Source of the DNA: Rhodoferax sp. GW822-FHT02A01
Lineage (GTDB): Bacteria; Pseudomonadota; Gammaproteobacteria; Burkholderiales; Burkholderiaceae_C
Assembly: GCF_038784515.1 (NCBI RefSeq)
Contig: NZ_CP152376.1
Span: 5,146,001 to 5,210,000 of the forward strand
DNA length: 64,000 nucleotides
Direction: 5' to 3'
The notes beneath the pieces were generated by a model. It saw only the letters and a list, made by a program, of their open reading frames with translations, ran no database searches and was not told the origin of the DNA. The number at the start of each line of letters is the position of its first letter. Position 1 is the first letter of the stretch. This document shows, piece by piece, positions 46,934 to 55,766 of the stretch. The translations under genes were made by a program, and so were the position numbers.

Positions 46934-48877
46934 GTAGGTCGTTCCGACCGAAGGTGGCAACCGAAAAATGGACACAACGTCCACCAGTTCCTTCGCCTGA
47001 GACTTGAGACTGACGGCGGCAGCGGCGATCTGCTCCACCAGCGCCGCGTTCTGCTGCGTCACCGAATCCATCTGCTTGACCGCTTCATCCACCTGCGACA
47101 CGCCGGTGCTTTGTTCGCTGCTGGCCGTGCTGATCTCGCCCATGATGGCGGCCAGACGCGCAATGGTCTGGACGATTTCCTGCATGGTGGTGCCGGCCCG
47201 GTCCACCAGTTCGGTTCCCTTTTCCACCCGCTCCACACTGGCGGTGATCAGCATCTTGATTTCCTTGGCAGCCTCCGCGCTGCGCCCTGCCAGTGACCGC
47301 ACTTCGGACGCCACCACCGCAAAGCCGCGGCCCTGCTCACCTGCGCGCGCGGCCTCCACCGCAGCGTTGAGCGCCAGGATGTTGGTCTGGAACGCAATGC
47401 CGTCGATGACGCCGATGATGTCGCTGATCTTGCGGCTGGATTCGTTGATGCCACGCATGGTGTCCACCACCTGCCCCACCACCTCTCCACCATGAACCGC
47501 CACGCTGGACGCATGTATGGCCAACTGATTGGCCTGCTGCGCGCTGTCCGCGTTCTGCTTGATGGTGGAATCCAGCTCTTCCATGCTGGCCGAAGTTTCC
47601 TCCAGCGCGCTGGCCTGGCTTTCGGTACGCGCAGAAAGATCCTGGTCTCCTTGTGCGATTTCCGAGCTGGCAGTGGCAATACTCTCAGAACCGTGGCGCA
47701 CCCGGGCTACCACGCCTGCCAGGTGGTCCCGCATCTGGGTCAATGACAGCATCAGTTGTCCCAGCTCATTGGTTCCGCGCACCGGAACGGCCACGGTCAG
47801 ATCCCCCTCGGCCACGGCCTTGGCCACTGCTACGGCCTCATGCACCGGGTCGGTGATGCTGCGGATGAACGCCATGGACAGTGCCACGGCCCCAGCGCCA
47901 CACACCAGCAAGACCAGCAGCACCAGATAGGTCCGACTCTGCAATTGGCTTGCATTGGCTTCCAACCGCTCGGTCAACGCTTTCATGGCCAAGGCATTGA
48001 ACTCGAACAAGCCATCAATGGTGCGCGTGAACTCGTCGAAGTAGTCGGTTGCGGCCAGCTTGACTTCGCTGGCACCTATGACTTCCTTGCTCGCCAGGTC
48101 CAGTGCCTTGTCCACAGCGGCGCTGCCGGCATCCGCGCTGGACTGCAGCGCGCTCTTCATGTCGGGATTGGTGTCGGTGGCTTTCTTCAGGTTGCGGAAC
48201 ATGTCGCCCTGCAACTGGCGGGCGCGATTTTGCAGGCCGGTAAGTGTCGTCTTGCCCTCCGGGGGTACGCTGCCCAGCGTAAGGAAACTGCTGCCTTGCG
48301 CCCGCATGACGCCCAGGTTTTCGGATAGCCACGGCATGTTGACGAGTGAGGCCTGGATCAGGAAGTAGGTATCCACATTGGGGTCCAGGCTGAGGCCAAA
48401 CTCATCAATGAGCTGCTCACTCAGCAGTAGCTCACCTGCTACCAACTGGGTGTGCAACTTGGTGCTCTCGGGAGCCTTGAGCTCCTTGCTGGAGACGCCT
48501 TGCTCGACCGAGGACCACGCCTTGCGCAACTCTTCCCAATGACCCATGACTTTCGGCGACGCCCCCACGCCCTTGAGCTCACCATCCAGTGCGGACATGG
48601 CGGCCGCCACCTTGTCACGCATGGCCGGTCTGCGCGCGGCCAGCGCTTCGTTACCGCTCAGCATGGCTGCCGAAAGGCCTCGGTGCGACTGGGTGAACTG
48701 CACCAGATGGTTGAGCAGGACCAAGGACTGTATGCCGCGGGCCTCTGTCTGTGCAGCACGGGTGTCCTGCAACGAACGGTTGAAATACAGAGTGGTTGGC
48801 AGCAGGACCATCAGGATTGCAATGGTGCCCAGAATGGCAAACTTCTGTGCCAAGCCCAGCCTATGTAGCAGCTTCAT
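46922..48877 (-). CDS. Methyl-accepting chemotaxis protein
   Basis: A 651-aa chemoreceptor. TM1 (about 13-32) is followed by a long periplasmic helical sensor (33-310) resembling the nitrate/nitrite-sensing NIT type, then TM2 (about 318-338), a HAMP domain ([22 protein letters not shown]) and the signalling tip [56 protein letters not shown] precedes the ATG. No C-terminal CheR-tethering pentapeptide is seen. Ligand unknown. Confidence 0.93.
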   Translation of the reverse strand: MKLLHRLGLAQKFAILGTIAILMVLLPTTLYFNRSLQDTRAAQTEARGIQSLVLLNHLVQFTQSHRGLSAAMLSGNEALAARRPAMRDKVAAAMSALDGELKGVGASPKVMGHWEELRKAWSSVEQGVSSKELKAPESTKLHTQLVAGELLLSEQLIDEFGLSLDPNVDTYFLIQASLVNMPWLSENLGVMRAQGSSFLTLGSVPPEGKTTLTGLQNRARQLQGDMFRNLKKATDTNPDMKSALQSSADAGSAAVDKALDLASKEVIGASEVKLAATDYFDEFTRTIDGLFEFNALAMKALTERLEANASQLQSRTYLVLLVLLVCGAGAVALSMAFIRSITDPVHEAVAVAKAVAEGDLTVAVPVRGTNELGQLMLSLTQMRDHLAGVVARVRHGSESIATASSEIAQGDQDLSARTESQASALEETSASMEELDSTIKQNADSAQQANQLAIHASSVAVHGGEVVGQVVDTMRGINESSRKISDIIGVIDGIAFQTNILALNAAVEAARAGEQGRGFAVVASEVRSLAGRSAEAAKEIKMLITASVERVEKGTELVDRAGTTMQEIVQTIARLAAIMGEISTASSEQSTGVSQVDEAVKQMDSVTQQNAALVEQIAAAAVSLKSQAKELVDVVSIFRLPPSVGTTYLSS

Positions 48878-48936
48878 CTTGTATCTCCCTCATTAAAATT
48901 TTTTGATCTGCCCGTACGCCCGGGGCGATCAAGCCG

Positions 48937-50199
48937 TCAACGCTCGCCGGATATCGCGACCTCGTGGCATTCAGCCAGATGGGTTTCAATTGCTTCTACA
49001 ACGCTTGCATCCAGCTTGCCGTTCGCGGCCTGCTCTTTCAGTATCAGCAGGATTTCTGCCGGCGGCAACGGGTCGCGGTATGGGCGTCGTTGGGCCAGAG
49101 CCTGGAATACATCGGAAGTGGCAATGATGCGGCTCTCCAGCGATATTTCGCCGTTGGACTTGTGGTACGGATAGCCGCTGCCATCGATGCGTTCGTGATG
49201 CTGCCCGGCCCACAGTGCAATCTCCTCCAGACCATGGATGTTCTTGAGGATGTTGTAGGTATCGAAGCTGTGTCGCTTGACGCTGGCGTACTCCAGCAGC
49301 GTGAGCTTGCCCCGCTTTTCCAGCAGCTCATCAGGCACGCGCAGCTTGCCCAGGTCATGCAGCAGGCCAGCAAGTTCCAGCATTTCGCAGGTGCGCTCCG
49401 GCAGCGCAAACATCTGCCCCAGATAGCGGGCTAGCGCAGCCACACCTTCGGAATGCTTGCGTGTGAAGGAGCTCTTGGCATCGACTATGCGAGAGAAGAC
49501 ACGTACCAGACTGCGCAGCACCTGGAAGTCGATCTCCACATCGTTCGACTCGAACACCCAGCGCGCCACATAGCCGCTGACATGCTCGCTCTCCAGCGCG
49601 AACCAGAACCCTTCCTGGGTGGACACCGCCATGAAGCAGTCCACCAGAAGGGGATGGAACCAATCGTCCCGCTTCTCCAGAATGCGGTTGCGCACCGTGT
49701 CCTTCAGCAGCAACAGGTTACTGGACGTGCCGCGCGCATTCAGGCACGCAATATCGATGCGGTCAGCAAGGTAGATGCAGTTGGCAGCCAGCTTGTCTTC
49801 TTCGGAGAGTTCAATGCCCTTGAGCTCCTCCCAGTGCGTGTGGTGGTAGCGCACCATATTGCCCAGCGGGTTCAGCAAATTGCAGGACGCGATGAGCTCG
49901 GCACCAAGAATGCAGTGCTCTGCCTCGTTCTCCCACTCAAACTGGGCCAGACGGGCATGGATCTGGGTCTTGGAAACACCGCAATCGTGAAGAATGGCGC
50001 CCTGGAACAGGTCATCCAGACGACGCCGGCTCCAGCCAGCGTACTTTGCAATCTCGGCGGCGATGTAAGCGACTCGTTTCCCGTGATGGATATGCGTCAC
50101 GCCTACCAGGTCCAACGCATCCGACAGGGAGTAGATGGCCTCATGCAAATTGATCCGAAAGCTCGACAAAATTTCTCCCGTAGAGGCGTTACTGTACAA
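48937..50199 (-). CDS. HD-GYP domain c-di-GMP phosphodiesterase-type protein
   Basis: A 420-aa protein with two HD-type regions. The first (about 35-105; THIHHGKRVAYIAAEIAKYAG, then GAILHDCGVSK) is HD-like without GYP. The second is a full HD-GYP domain: LAGLLHDLGKLRVPDELLEK and HHERIDGSGYP near residues 330-340. It probably hydrolyses c-di-GMP. Start is TTG 50199 in the current frame; no upstream ATG fits. It lies 59 bases upstream of the chemoreceptor on the same strand. Confidence 0.87.
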   Translation of the reverse strand: MYSNASTGEILSSFRINLHEAIYSLSDALDLVGVTHIHHGKRVAYIAAEIAKYAGWSRRRLDDLFQGAILHDCGVSKTQIHARLAQFEWENEAEHCILGAELIASCNLLNPLGNMVRYHHTHWEELKGIELSEEDKLAANCIYLADRIDIACLNARGTSSNLLLLKDTVRNRILEKRDDWFHPLLVDCFMAVSTQEGFWFALESEHVSGYVARWVFESNDVEIDFQVLRSLVRVFSRIVDAKSSFTRKHSEGVAALARYLGQMFALPERTCEMLELAGLLHDLGKLRVPDELLEKRGKLTLLEYASVKRHSFDTYNILKNIHGLEEIALWAGQHHERIDGSGYPYHKSNGEISLESRIIATSDVFQALAQRRPYRDPLPPAEILLILKEQAANGKLDASVVEAIETHLAECHEVAISGER

Positions 50200-50349
50200 G
50201 GCAGTTTAGCGATTCGGGCCGGAAATGTCCCTGCATTCTTGACTTGGATCATTGCAATGTGTGTATGTGCGAGCTTTCGGGTGCTGGCGAACACACAAAC
50301 CACCTCTACAGGAGCATGATGAAAACGACAATTTCGCAAGGAGAGCAAC

Positions 50350-50733
50350 ATGTCCCACTATCACGCTGTCGTCTGGATCGACCATGAACAGGCCCACATC
50401 ATGCACATCAGCCCGGAGGATGTAGAAAAGTCCGTCGTCCAGCCCCATCATCCGCACCACAAGGTGCACTCCACTGCTGGCACTCTGGGCGACGGTCGCG
50501 CGCCAGCCGACCAGGACTACTACCACCGCGTCGTGCAAGCCTTGGCAGGCGCCACCGAAATCCTGATCGTGGGCCCGGCCCAGGCCAAGCTGCAGCTCAT
50601 CAAGCACATCCATTCCCATGACGCAGGTCTGGTTGACAAGATCGTTGGCGTAGAAAGCATTGACCATCCCACCGACGGTCAGCTGGTGGCCTATGCGCGC
50701 AAGTACTTCCAGAAGAAGGACCAGATGATCTAG
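50350..50733 (+). CDS. Small eRF1-domain-like (baeRF-type) protein
   Basis: A 127-aa soluble protein beginning HYHAVVWIDHEQAHIMHI, a pattern seen in proteins annotated as translational machinery or release-factor-like (bacterial/archaeal eRF1 domain) families, with GATEILIVGPAQAKLQLIKHI in the second half. It is His-rich (HPHHKVH). No catalytic site is recognised. AAGGAG lies 8 bases upstream of the ATG. Monocistronic and ended by a strong bidirectional terminator. Function unknown. Confidence 0.7.
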   Translation: MSHYHAVVWIDHEQAHIMHISPEDVEKSVVQPHHPHHKVHSTAGTLGDGRAPADQDYYHRVVQALAGATEILIVGPAQAKLQLIKHIHSHDAGLVDKIVGVESIDHPTDGQLVAYARKYFQKKDQMI

Positions 50734-50749
50734 AGCCGCCCACAACGCA

Positions 50750-50790
50750 AAAAGCGCCCCGCTTGCATATCCTGCAAGCGGGGCGCTTTT
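50750..50790. terminator. Strong bidirectional intrinsic terminator
   Basis: Perfect 18-bp stem (50750-50767 with 50773-50790), 5-base loop TATCC, GC-rich core with A-tract on the left and T-tract on the right. It can end both the baeRF-like gene (rightward) and the OmpA-family gene (leftward). Confidence 0.93.
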
Positions 50791-50800
50791 GCTTTTGGGG

Positions 50801-51709
50801 CTAGCGGGCCTGGATCGCGCCGGTCTCGTCTGACAGCGATATCTCCACGCGCCGGTTGAGCTGGCGGTTTGCCGCTGTGTCGTTGGCAGCCACAGGCATG
50901 GCTTCTCCCTTGCCGCGGATAGCAATGCGGTCGCTGGCGATGCCCATTTCCAGAAGACCGGTGCGCACGGCATTGGCACGGCGTTCCGACAATTCCTGGT
51001 TGTGTGCCGTGGTGCCGGTGCTGTCGGTAAAGCCCTCGATCAACACCTTGCGGTTGGGGTTCTGCTGCAGCAGCGTGGCCAGCTTCTGTGCGCTGCGCAT
51101 GCCTTCGGCATTCAGGCGCGCCAGGTCGGTTCCAAACAGTACGTCACCCAATGTGATGACGATGCCGTGGTCGGTCTTCTTGGCGGCCAGTTCATTGAGC
51201 TGCGCCTGCAGCTGCGCATTGCGGTCCTGCGCATTCCTTGCCGCAAGCTGTGCCGCCGCAGCATCGGCCTGCGCTGTCTCGGTGATTTGGCGCGCGCCAT
51301 TGGCATCCATCTGGGCTTGTTGGGCCAGCAACTTGGCGCGGTCCGCTTCGGCCGTGCGCTGGTTCAGCAGCATCTGGTCGCGCTGCTTGCCCGCATCGGC
51401 GCTTTCCGCTTCAGCCGACTTCTGCTTGGTCACTTCCCATGCCAGTGCAATCTTCTGCTTGGCAATATAGGTCAGCTTGTCGACCTTTTCCTGGCTGTCC
51501 TTGTGGTCAGCCGACGCGTTGGCCTGGGCCAACGCGTCGCCAGCCTGTTGCAGTTCCAGCGGTGCATAGGTTGCGGCCTTCGGACTGGACTGGACGACGC
51601 GGTAGTCTTCGCGTGCCTGGTCCAACAGGCTGGTCAATGGGGTGGTACTGCAGGCCGCGGCCAGCAGGGAGGCAGCCAGCAGGCTGAGTGTGAGGTGGTA
51701 GTTTTTCAT
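50801..51709 (-). CDS. OmpA-family lipoprotein with DUF4398-like helical region
   Basis: A 302-aa envelope protein. The lipobox LLAAAC at residues 15-20 marks an outer-membrane lipoprotein. A Q/A-rich helical region (about 30-180) includes YAPLELQQAGDALAQANASADHKD, a DUF4398-type sequence. The C-terminal OmpA domain (about 190-300) has VLIEGFTDSTGTTAHNQELSERRANAV and NRQLNRRVEI for peptidoglycan binding. It likely works with the small DUF4398 lipoprotein encoded 24 bases upstream. Confidence 0.9.
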   Translation of the reverse strand: MKNYHLTLSLLAASLLAAACSTTPLTSLLDQAREDYRVVQSSPKAATYAPLELQQAGDALAQANASADHKDSQEKVDKLTYIAKQKIALAWEVTKQKSAEAESADAGKQRDQMLLNQRTAEADRAKLLAQQAQMDANGARQITETAQADAAAAQLAARNAQDRNAQLQAQLNELAAKKTDHGIVITLGDVLFGTDLARLNAEGMRSAQKLATLLQQNPNRKVLIEGFTDSTGTTAHNQELSERRANAVRTGLLEMGIASDRIAIRGKGEAMPVAANDTAANRQLNRRVEISLSDETGAIQAR

Positions 51710-51733
51710 AGTTGTTTCCTTGGGGTTTAAGCA

Positions 51734-52117
51734 CTATTTGCTATTGCGTTCCAGCTCTTCGCGCAGCACGCGGATGTCGTCCTGCAGCGCGTCGGCCTGG
51801 GCCCGTGCCTTGGCCGAGTCAGCCTTACCTTGCGCCAGCTTGGCGTCGGCCTGGGCTTGGCTGGACAGGCTCATGGCCAGCTTGTAATCCTTGGCCGCAA
51901 GCGCCTTGTTGGCCAAGGCCAGCTTGTCGCGTGCTGCCGTCATTTCTGCGGGTGCATATTCCAGCGCACCGGCGCCGCTGGCACTGGTCACTGCCGCATT
52001 GGATACGGCCACATCTGCCGTAGCGGGCGCCTTCATGCTGGTGCAGCCCACTGCCAGCAGGATGGCCATTGCGCTCATCACGGGGGCTGCCCAGTTTCTT
52101 ACTACATACATAGTCAT
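51734..52117 (-). CDS. DUF4398-type small lipoprotein
   Basis: A 127-aa lipoprotein: signal peptide and lipobox LLAVGC (Cys near residue 25), then an Ala-rich helix with EYAPAEMTAARDKLALANKALAAKDY, paralogous to the matching region of the next gene. GGAG lies 7 bases before the ATG. Cotranscribed with the OmpA-family lipoprotein. Function unknown; envelope scaffolding is plausible. Confidence 0.85.
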   Translation of the reverse strand: MTMYVVRNWAAPVMSAMAILLAVGCTSMKAPATADVAVSNAAVTSASGAGALEYAPAEMTAARDKLALANKALAAKDYKLAMSLSSQAQADAKLAQGKADSAKARAQADALQDDIRVLREELERNSK

Positions 52118-52332
52118 CGTGTTTCTCCATGGATCTGATGGGCCCCGGTGAAGTCACAGGGGATCCCTGCGTTTGTAGGTGTTAGCTGCATGCACGTCCG
52201 TGCGCTGGCGCACCGGCCACCGGATTAGCGTGGACAACCTATGCCAATGCGCGCTGACGCACAGATGAAAGGCTGTAACAGGAACACATTCGCAGGGTGT
52301 TCTTCAACTACAACCCACAAGGAATCAGCACC

Positions 52333-52971
52333 ATGCTCAAACTCCAACACCTCAACACCTTCTCGCTACGCATGCTGCCCGCCGCCGCACTGGCTGTTGC
52401 CGCACTTGCAAGTACCGGCACCGCACTGGCACAGCAGACCTACAAGCCCGCCGGTCCTGCCGCCTCCATGCTCACACCCGGTGACACCTATGTCTCGCTG
52501 AGCGCTGGCACTGCCGACCTGTCACGCCCCATCACGGCCTTCGGCCTGTTCGGTGGCAACCAGCAAGGCCAGGCCTATGGCGTGGCCATTGGCAACTACT
52601 TTGCCAACCACAACTACGGCGTGGAACTGGGCTACACCGACTTCGGCAAGGTCAACCGCTACGGTGGCAGCACCAAGGTGGATGGCATCAACCTGAGCCT
52701 GATTGGTCGCATGCCGCTCAATGCCAGCTTCAACCTGCTGGGCAAGGTCGGCACCACCTATGGCCGCACCGATGTCTCCACCGATGCCGCCAACAGCAAT
52801 ATGGCTGGCGGTGAACGTGGCTTCGACTGGTCTTACGGCATTGGCGCCGAATTGCTGATCACACCGCAGTGGTCCGCCGTACTCCAGTACGAGGAGCATT
52901 TCGTCAAATACCCCACCACGGGCAGCGAACGGGTGAGCGACACCACCCTGGGTGTGCGTTACCACTTCTAA
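52333..52971 (+). CDS. Outer-membrane beta-barrel protein (OmpA-TM/porin-like)
   Basis: A 212-aa exported protein with a signal peptide (ending GTALAQ). Alternating amphipathic strands (DTYVSLSAGTADL, NHNYGVELGYTDFGKV, FDWSYGIGAELLITPQWSAVLQYEEHF) end with the terminal aromatic motif TLGVRYHF, typical of an 8-stranded barrel. The start at 52333 is chosen for AAGGA 9 bases upstream rather than the GTG at 52297. Followed by a long hairpin. Confidence 0.85.
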   Translation: MLKLQHLNTFSLRMLPAAALAVAALASTGTALAQQTYKPAGPAASMLTPGDTYVSLSAGTADLSRPITAFGLFGGNQQGQAYGVAIGNYFANHNYGVELGYTDFGKVNRYGGSTKVDGINLSLIGRMPLNASFNLLGKVGTTYGRTDVSTDAANSNMAGGERGFDWSYGIGAELLITPQWSAVLQYEEHFVKYPTTGSERVSDTTLGVRYHF

Positions 52972-52997
52972 GCCACCAGGAACCACCTGATGTGCTG

Positions 52998-53039
52998 CAC
53001 ACCCTGCACCGGAACAGTGTTGTTCCGGTGCAGGGTGTG
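52998..53039. terminator. 19-bp perfect hairpin after the beta-barrel gene
   Basis: Arms 52998-53016 and 53021-53039 pair over 19 bases with a GTGT loop. There is no T-tract after it, so factor-independent termination is uncertain; protection of the porin mRNA 3' end is as likely. It also lies upstream of cbpA. Confidence 0.65.
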
Positions 53040-53074
53040 TACCTGCGTTTGCGCTACTTCACCAGAGCCATTGC

Positions 53075-53977
53075 ATGAAATACGTTGACTACTACGCCGC
53101 GCTGGGGTTGCCCCGTGATGCCGATCTGGCTCAGATCAAGAAAGCGTATCGGGCGCTGGCCCACCAATACCACCCGGACGTCTCCAAACACCCTGAGGCG
53201 GAAGAGAAATTCAAGAATGCAGCCGCTGCCTACGCCACGCTGAAGAACCCGGAAAAGCGCGCCGCCTACGATGCGCTGGGCCCCCAGGTGGAGGGTGCGG
53301 ACATGGATGCGCCGCAGCACGCACAGCGCGGCGCGCATTTTGAGGACATGGACCTCTCGGACTTTCTGGACAGCCTGAGCAAAGGTGGCATGTTTGGCGA
53401 ACGCCATAGCCGCGCACGTGGACCACAACGCGGCCAGGACATGGAAGACACGGTGCTGGTCAGTCTGGAGCAGGCCCTGCACGGGGCCACCATGAACATG
53501 GTGCTCGCCGAGAACGGTGAGCGCCGTGAACTGGAAGTCACCATTCCTGCGGGTGTGCGCGCCGGGCAAAAACTGCGCCTGCGCGGCAAAGGTGGGCGTG
53601 GCCACAACGGAGGGGCCGATGGAGATTTCTATCTGCACATCGAGTTGACCCCGCACGCGCGCTTTCGGGTGGACCACCAGGATCTGTACTTTGATCTGGC
53701 GCTGTCCCCATGGGAAGCCATGCTGGGCGCCGAGGTCAAGGTGCCCACGTTGGATGGCGAAGTGCTGCTGACCGTGCCACCGGGTACCGGCAGTGGCAAG
53801 AAGTTGCGCCTGCGCGGACACGGGCTGCCGCTGGGCACTGCTGCCAAGCGCGGCGATATGTATGCGCTGGTGCGTGTGGATGTCCCCAAGCACCTCAGCG
53901 CCCAGGAGCAGACCTTGCTCGAAGAGCTTTCGCGCATTTCCACCTTTGCACCCCGCTCCACTTCAACCGGAAATTGA
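53075..53977 (+). CDS. cbpA: CbpA-type DnaJ-like co-chaperone
   Basis: A 300-aa type II J-protein. The J domain (about 5-68) contains the HPD motif (YHPDVSKHPEAEEKFK); a short linker contains the GGMFGERH region; there are two DnaJ C-terminal substrate domains (about 120-290; VTIPAGVRAGQKLRLRGKGGRG and LTVPPGTGSGKKLRLRGHGLPL). No zinc-finger repeats, as expected for CbpA. It stimulates DnaK and can bind curved DNA in E. coli. Followed one base later by cbpM, its modulator. Confidence 0.94.
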   Translation: MKYVDYYAALGLPRDADLAQIKKAYRALAHQYHPDVSKHPEAEEKFKNAAAAYATLKNPEKRAAYDALGPQVEGADMDAPQHAQRGAHFEDMDLSDFLDSLSKGGMFGERHSRARGPQRGQDMEDTVLVSLEQALHGATMNMVLAENGERRELEVTIPAGVRAGQKLRLRGKGGRGHNGGADGDFYLHIELTPHARFRVDHQDLYFDLALSPWEAMLGAEVKVPTLDGEVLLTVPPGTGSGKKLRLRGHGLPLGTAAKRGDMYALVRVDVPKHLSAQEQTLLEELSRISTFAPRSTSTGN

Positions 53978-53978
53978 C

Positions 53979-54293
53979 ATGAACGCCCCTTCCCTGGATG
54001 AACTTGCCCCCTTCAGCGTCAGCTTTGCGGAGCTGTCCATTGCATGCTCCCTGAGTGTTGCCGAACTGCAGGAGCTGGTGGAGTACGGCGCCTTGCAGCC
54101 GGTGGACGCAACCCAGGCGGAGCCTGCCTTTGCCATCAGCTATCTGGAGCCCTTGCGCACAGCCGGAAAATTGCGGCTGGACTACGACCTGGATTTGTTT
54201 GTGGTGGTCATCGTGATGGACTACCTGAACCGCATCGAACAGCTGGAAACCCAACTGCGCAGTCTGCAGGCCCAAAGCATGTCGGCGCACTGA
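53979..54293 (+). CDS. cbpM: Chaperone modulator CbpM
   Basis: A 104-aa protein with a MerR-like helix-turn-helix (FAELSIACSLSVAELQELVEYGALQPV) followed by a long C-terminal helix (DYLNRIEQLETQLRSLQAQ). CbpM binds the J domain of CbpA and inhibits it. The ATG at 53979 overlaps the cbpA stop region by one base (TGACATG arrangement). The following outer-membrane lipoprotein gene begins directly at the cbpM stop. Confidence 0.9.
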   Translation: MNAPSLDELAPFSVSFAELSIACSLSVAELQELVEYGALQPVDATQAEPAFAISYLEPLRTAGKLRLDYDLDLFVVVIVMDYLNRIEQLETQLRSLQAQSMSAH

Positions 54294-55766
54294 ATGCCCG
54301 AACGGCTCTTCGGACTCCTTGCCATGGCCCATCGTCCCGCACGCACGCAAAGCCGACTGTGGCTTGTGGCCGTGCTGGGATTGGCACTGGCCGGCTGTGC
54401 CAGCTCACCCACTTCCCCGCGCGAACGCGTGCCTCTGGACGTGCCACTGACATGGTCCACACCCTCCATAGGCCTCAATGACGCGCCCATCAACCTGCCG
54501 CAATGGTGGCTGCAGTTTGCCGATCCGCAGCTGACCGATCTGATCACTCAGGCGCTGGACACCAATACCGACATCCTGTTGGCACGCGCTGCCGCACAAC
54601 AAGCCCAGGCCGCCCGCGACACCGCCGCCGCTGCCACATCCCCCACGCTGAGCTTCTCCACCAGCGCACAACGCAGCTTCACAGGCGATGGTGGCAAGAC
54701 CGACCTGTTGCAAGCCGGCCTGATCGGCAACCTGGACACGGATATCTTTGGTGCGCAGGGGAGCGCATTGGACGCCAGCACATCGGCCCTGCAAGCCACC
54801 CGCATGCGCCTGGGGCAAGCGCAATCCCAGGTAGCCGCCAACGTGGCGCTAACCTACATCAGCCTGCGCAGTGCGCAGGTGCGCCTGTCCATTGCCAGCG
54901 ACAACCTGGCCAGTCAGCTCGAGACACTGCAAATCACCCGCTGGCGCAATCAGGCCGGACTGATCGGCAATGTCGAAGTCGAACAGGCCCTGGTCGCCGC
55001 AGGCCAGACCCGCGCCCAGCTGGCACCGTTGCGCAATGTGCGCGATACCGCCATACACAGCCTGGCCGCACAACTGGGCAAGCCGCCCATGGCGCTGGTC
55101 ACCGAACTGTTGCCCGTCAGCAGACTGCCGCAGGCACCACCCAACATGCCCACCGGTACGCCGCGCAGCGCACTGGATATGCGAGCCGATGTGCGCGCTG
55201 CCAAATTCGAAGTCGACCGATCTCTGGCCCTGGTGGAGCAGGCACGCGCCGCGCGCCTGCCCAAGCTGGCACTGGGTGCCAATCTGGGTGTGGGAGCTGC
55301 TACGTTGCAAGCGCTATCCACCAGCGCAGCCGCTGTGGGAGCGCTTGCGCTCAGCCTGACGGGGCCGATACTGGACGGCGGCGCAGGCGAGGTCAACGTG
55401 CGCCTGCAGCAAGCCGCCCTGGTACAAGCCCAGACCAATTACCGCGCAGCCGAGTTGCTGGCCTTGCAGCAATCGGAAGATGCCATGGGCACCTTGCGCT
55501 CCGACCAGGAGCAACTGGCACTGCTGCAGCAACTTGCGCTGGCAGCGGGTAATGCCGCAACGCTGGCACGGCAGCAGTTTGAGGCGGGCCTGGTGGACTT
55601 CCAGGTCGTGCTGGGAACCCAGCGCAGCCTGCTCAGCATCCAGACCAGCCTGGCCCAGTCCTATGCCGACGTCAGCACCGACCAGGTCCATATCTACAGC
55701 GCGCTCGGTGGCGGCTGGAACCCCAATGAGCCCGCTGTGGGCGCCACACCGACACCCTCCCCATGA
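54294..55766 (+). CDS. NodT-family outer-membrane efflux lipoprotein
   Basis: A 490-aa TolC-like channel anchored by a lipobox (LALAGC near residues 30-35). Two OEP repeats: LPQWWLQFADPQLTDLITQALDTNTDILLARAAAQQAQAARD and the later RADVRAAKFEVDRSLALVEQARAARLPKLALGANL. It begins at 54294, next to the cbpM stop, or at ATG 54324. Its end overlaps the adaptor gene by ATGA, completing an outer-membrane/adaptor/ABC tripartite exporter. Confidence 0.9.
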   Translation: MPERLFGLLAMAHRPARTQSRLWLVAVLGLALAGCASSPTSPRERVPLDVPLTWSTPSIGLNDAPINLPQWWLQFADPQLTDLITQALDTNTDILLARAAAQQAQAARDTAAAATSPTLSFSTSAQRSFTGDGGKTDLLQAGLIGNLDTDIFGAQGSALDASTSALQATRMRLGQAQSQVAANVALTYISLRSAQVRLSIASDNLASQLETLQITRWRNQAGLIGNVEVEQALVAAGQTRAQLAPLRNVRDTAIHSLAAQLGKPPMALVTELLPVSRLPQAPPNMPTGTPRSALDMRADVRAAKFEVDRSLALVEQARAARLPKLALGANLGVGAATLQALSTSAAAVGALALSLTGPILDGGAGEVNVRLQQAALVQAQTNYRAAELLALQQSEDAMGTLRSDQEQLALLQQLALAAGNAATLARQQFEAGLVDFQVVLGTQRSLLSIQTSLAQSYADVSTDQVHIYSALGGGWNPNEPAVGATPTPSP

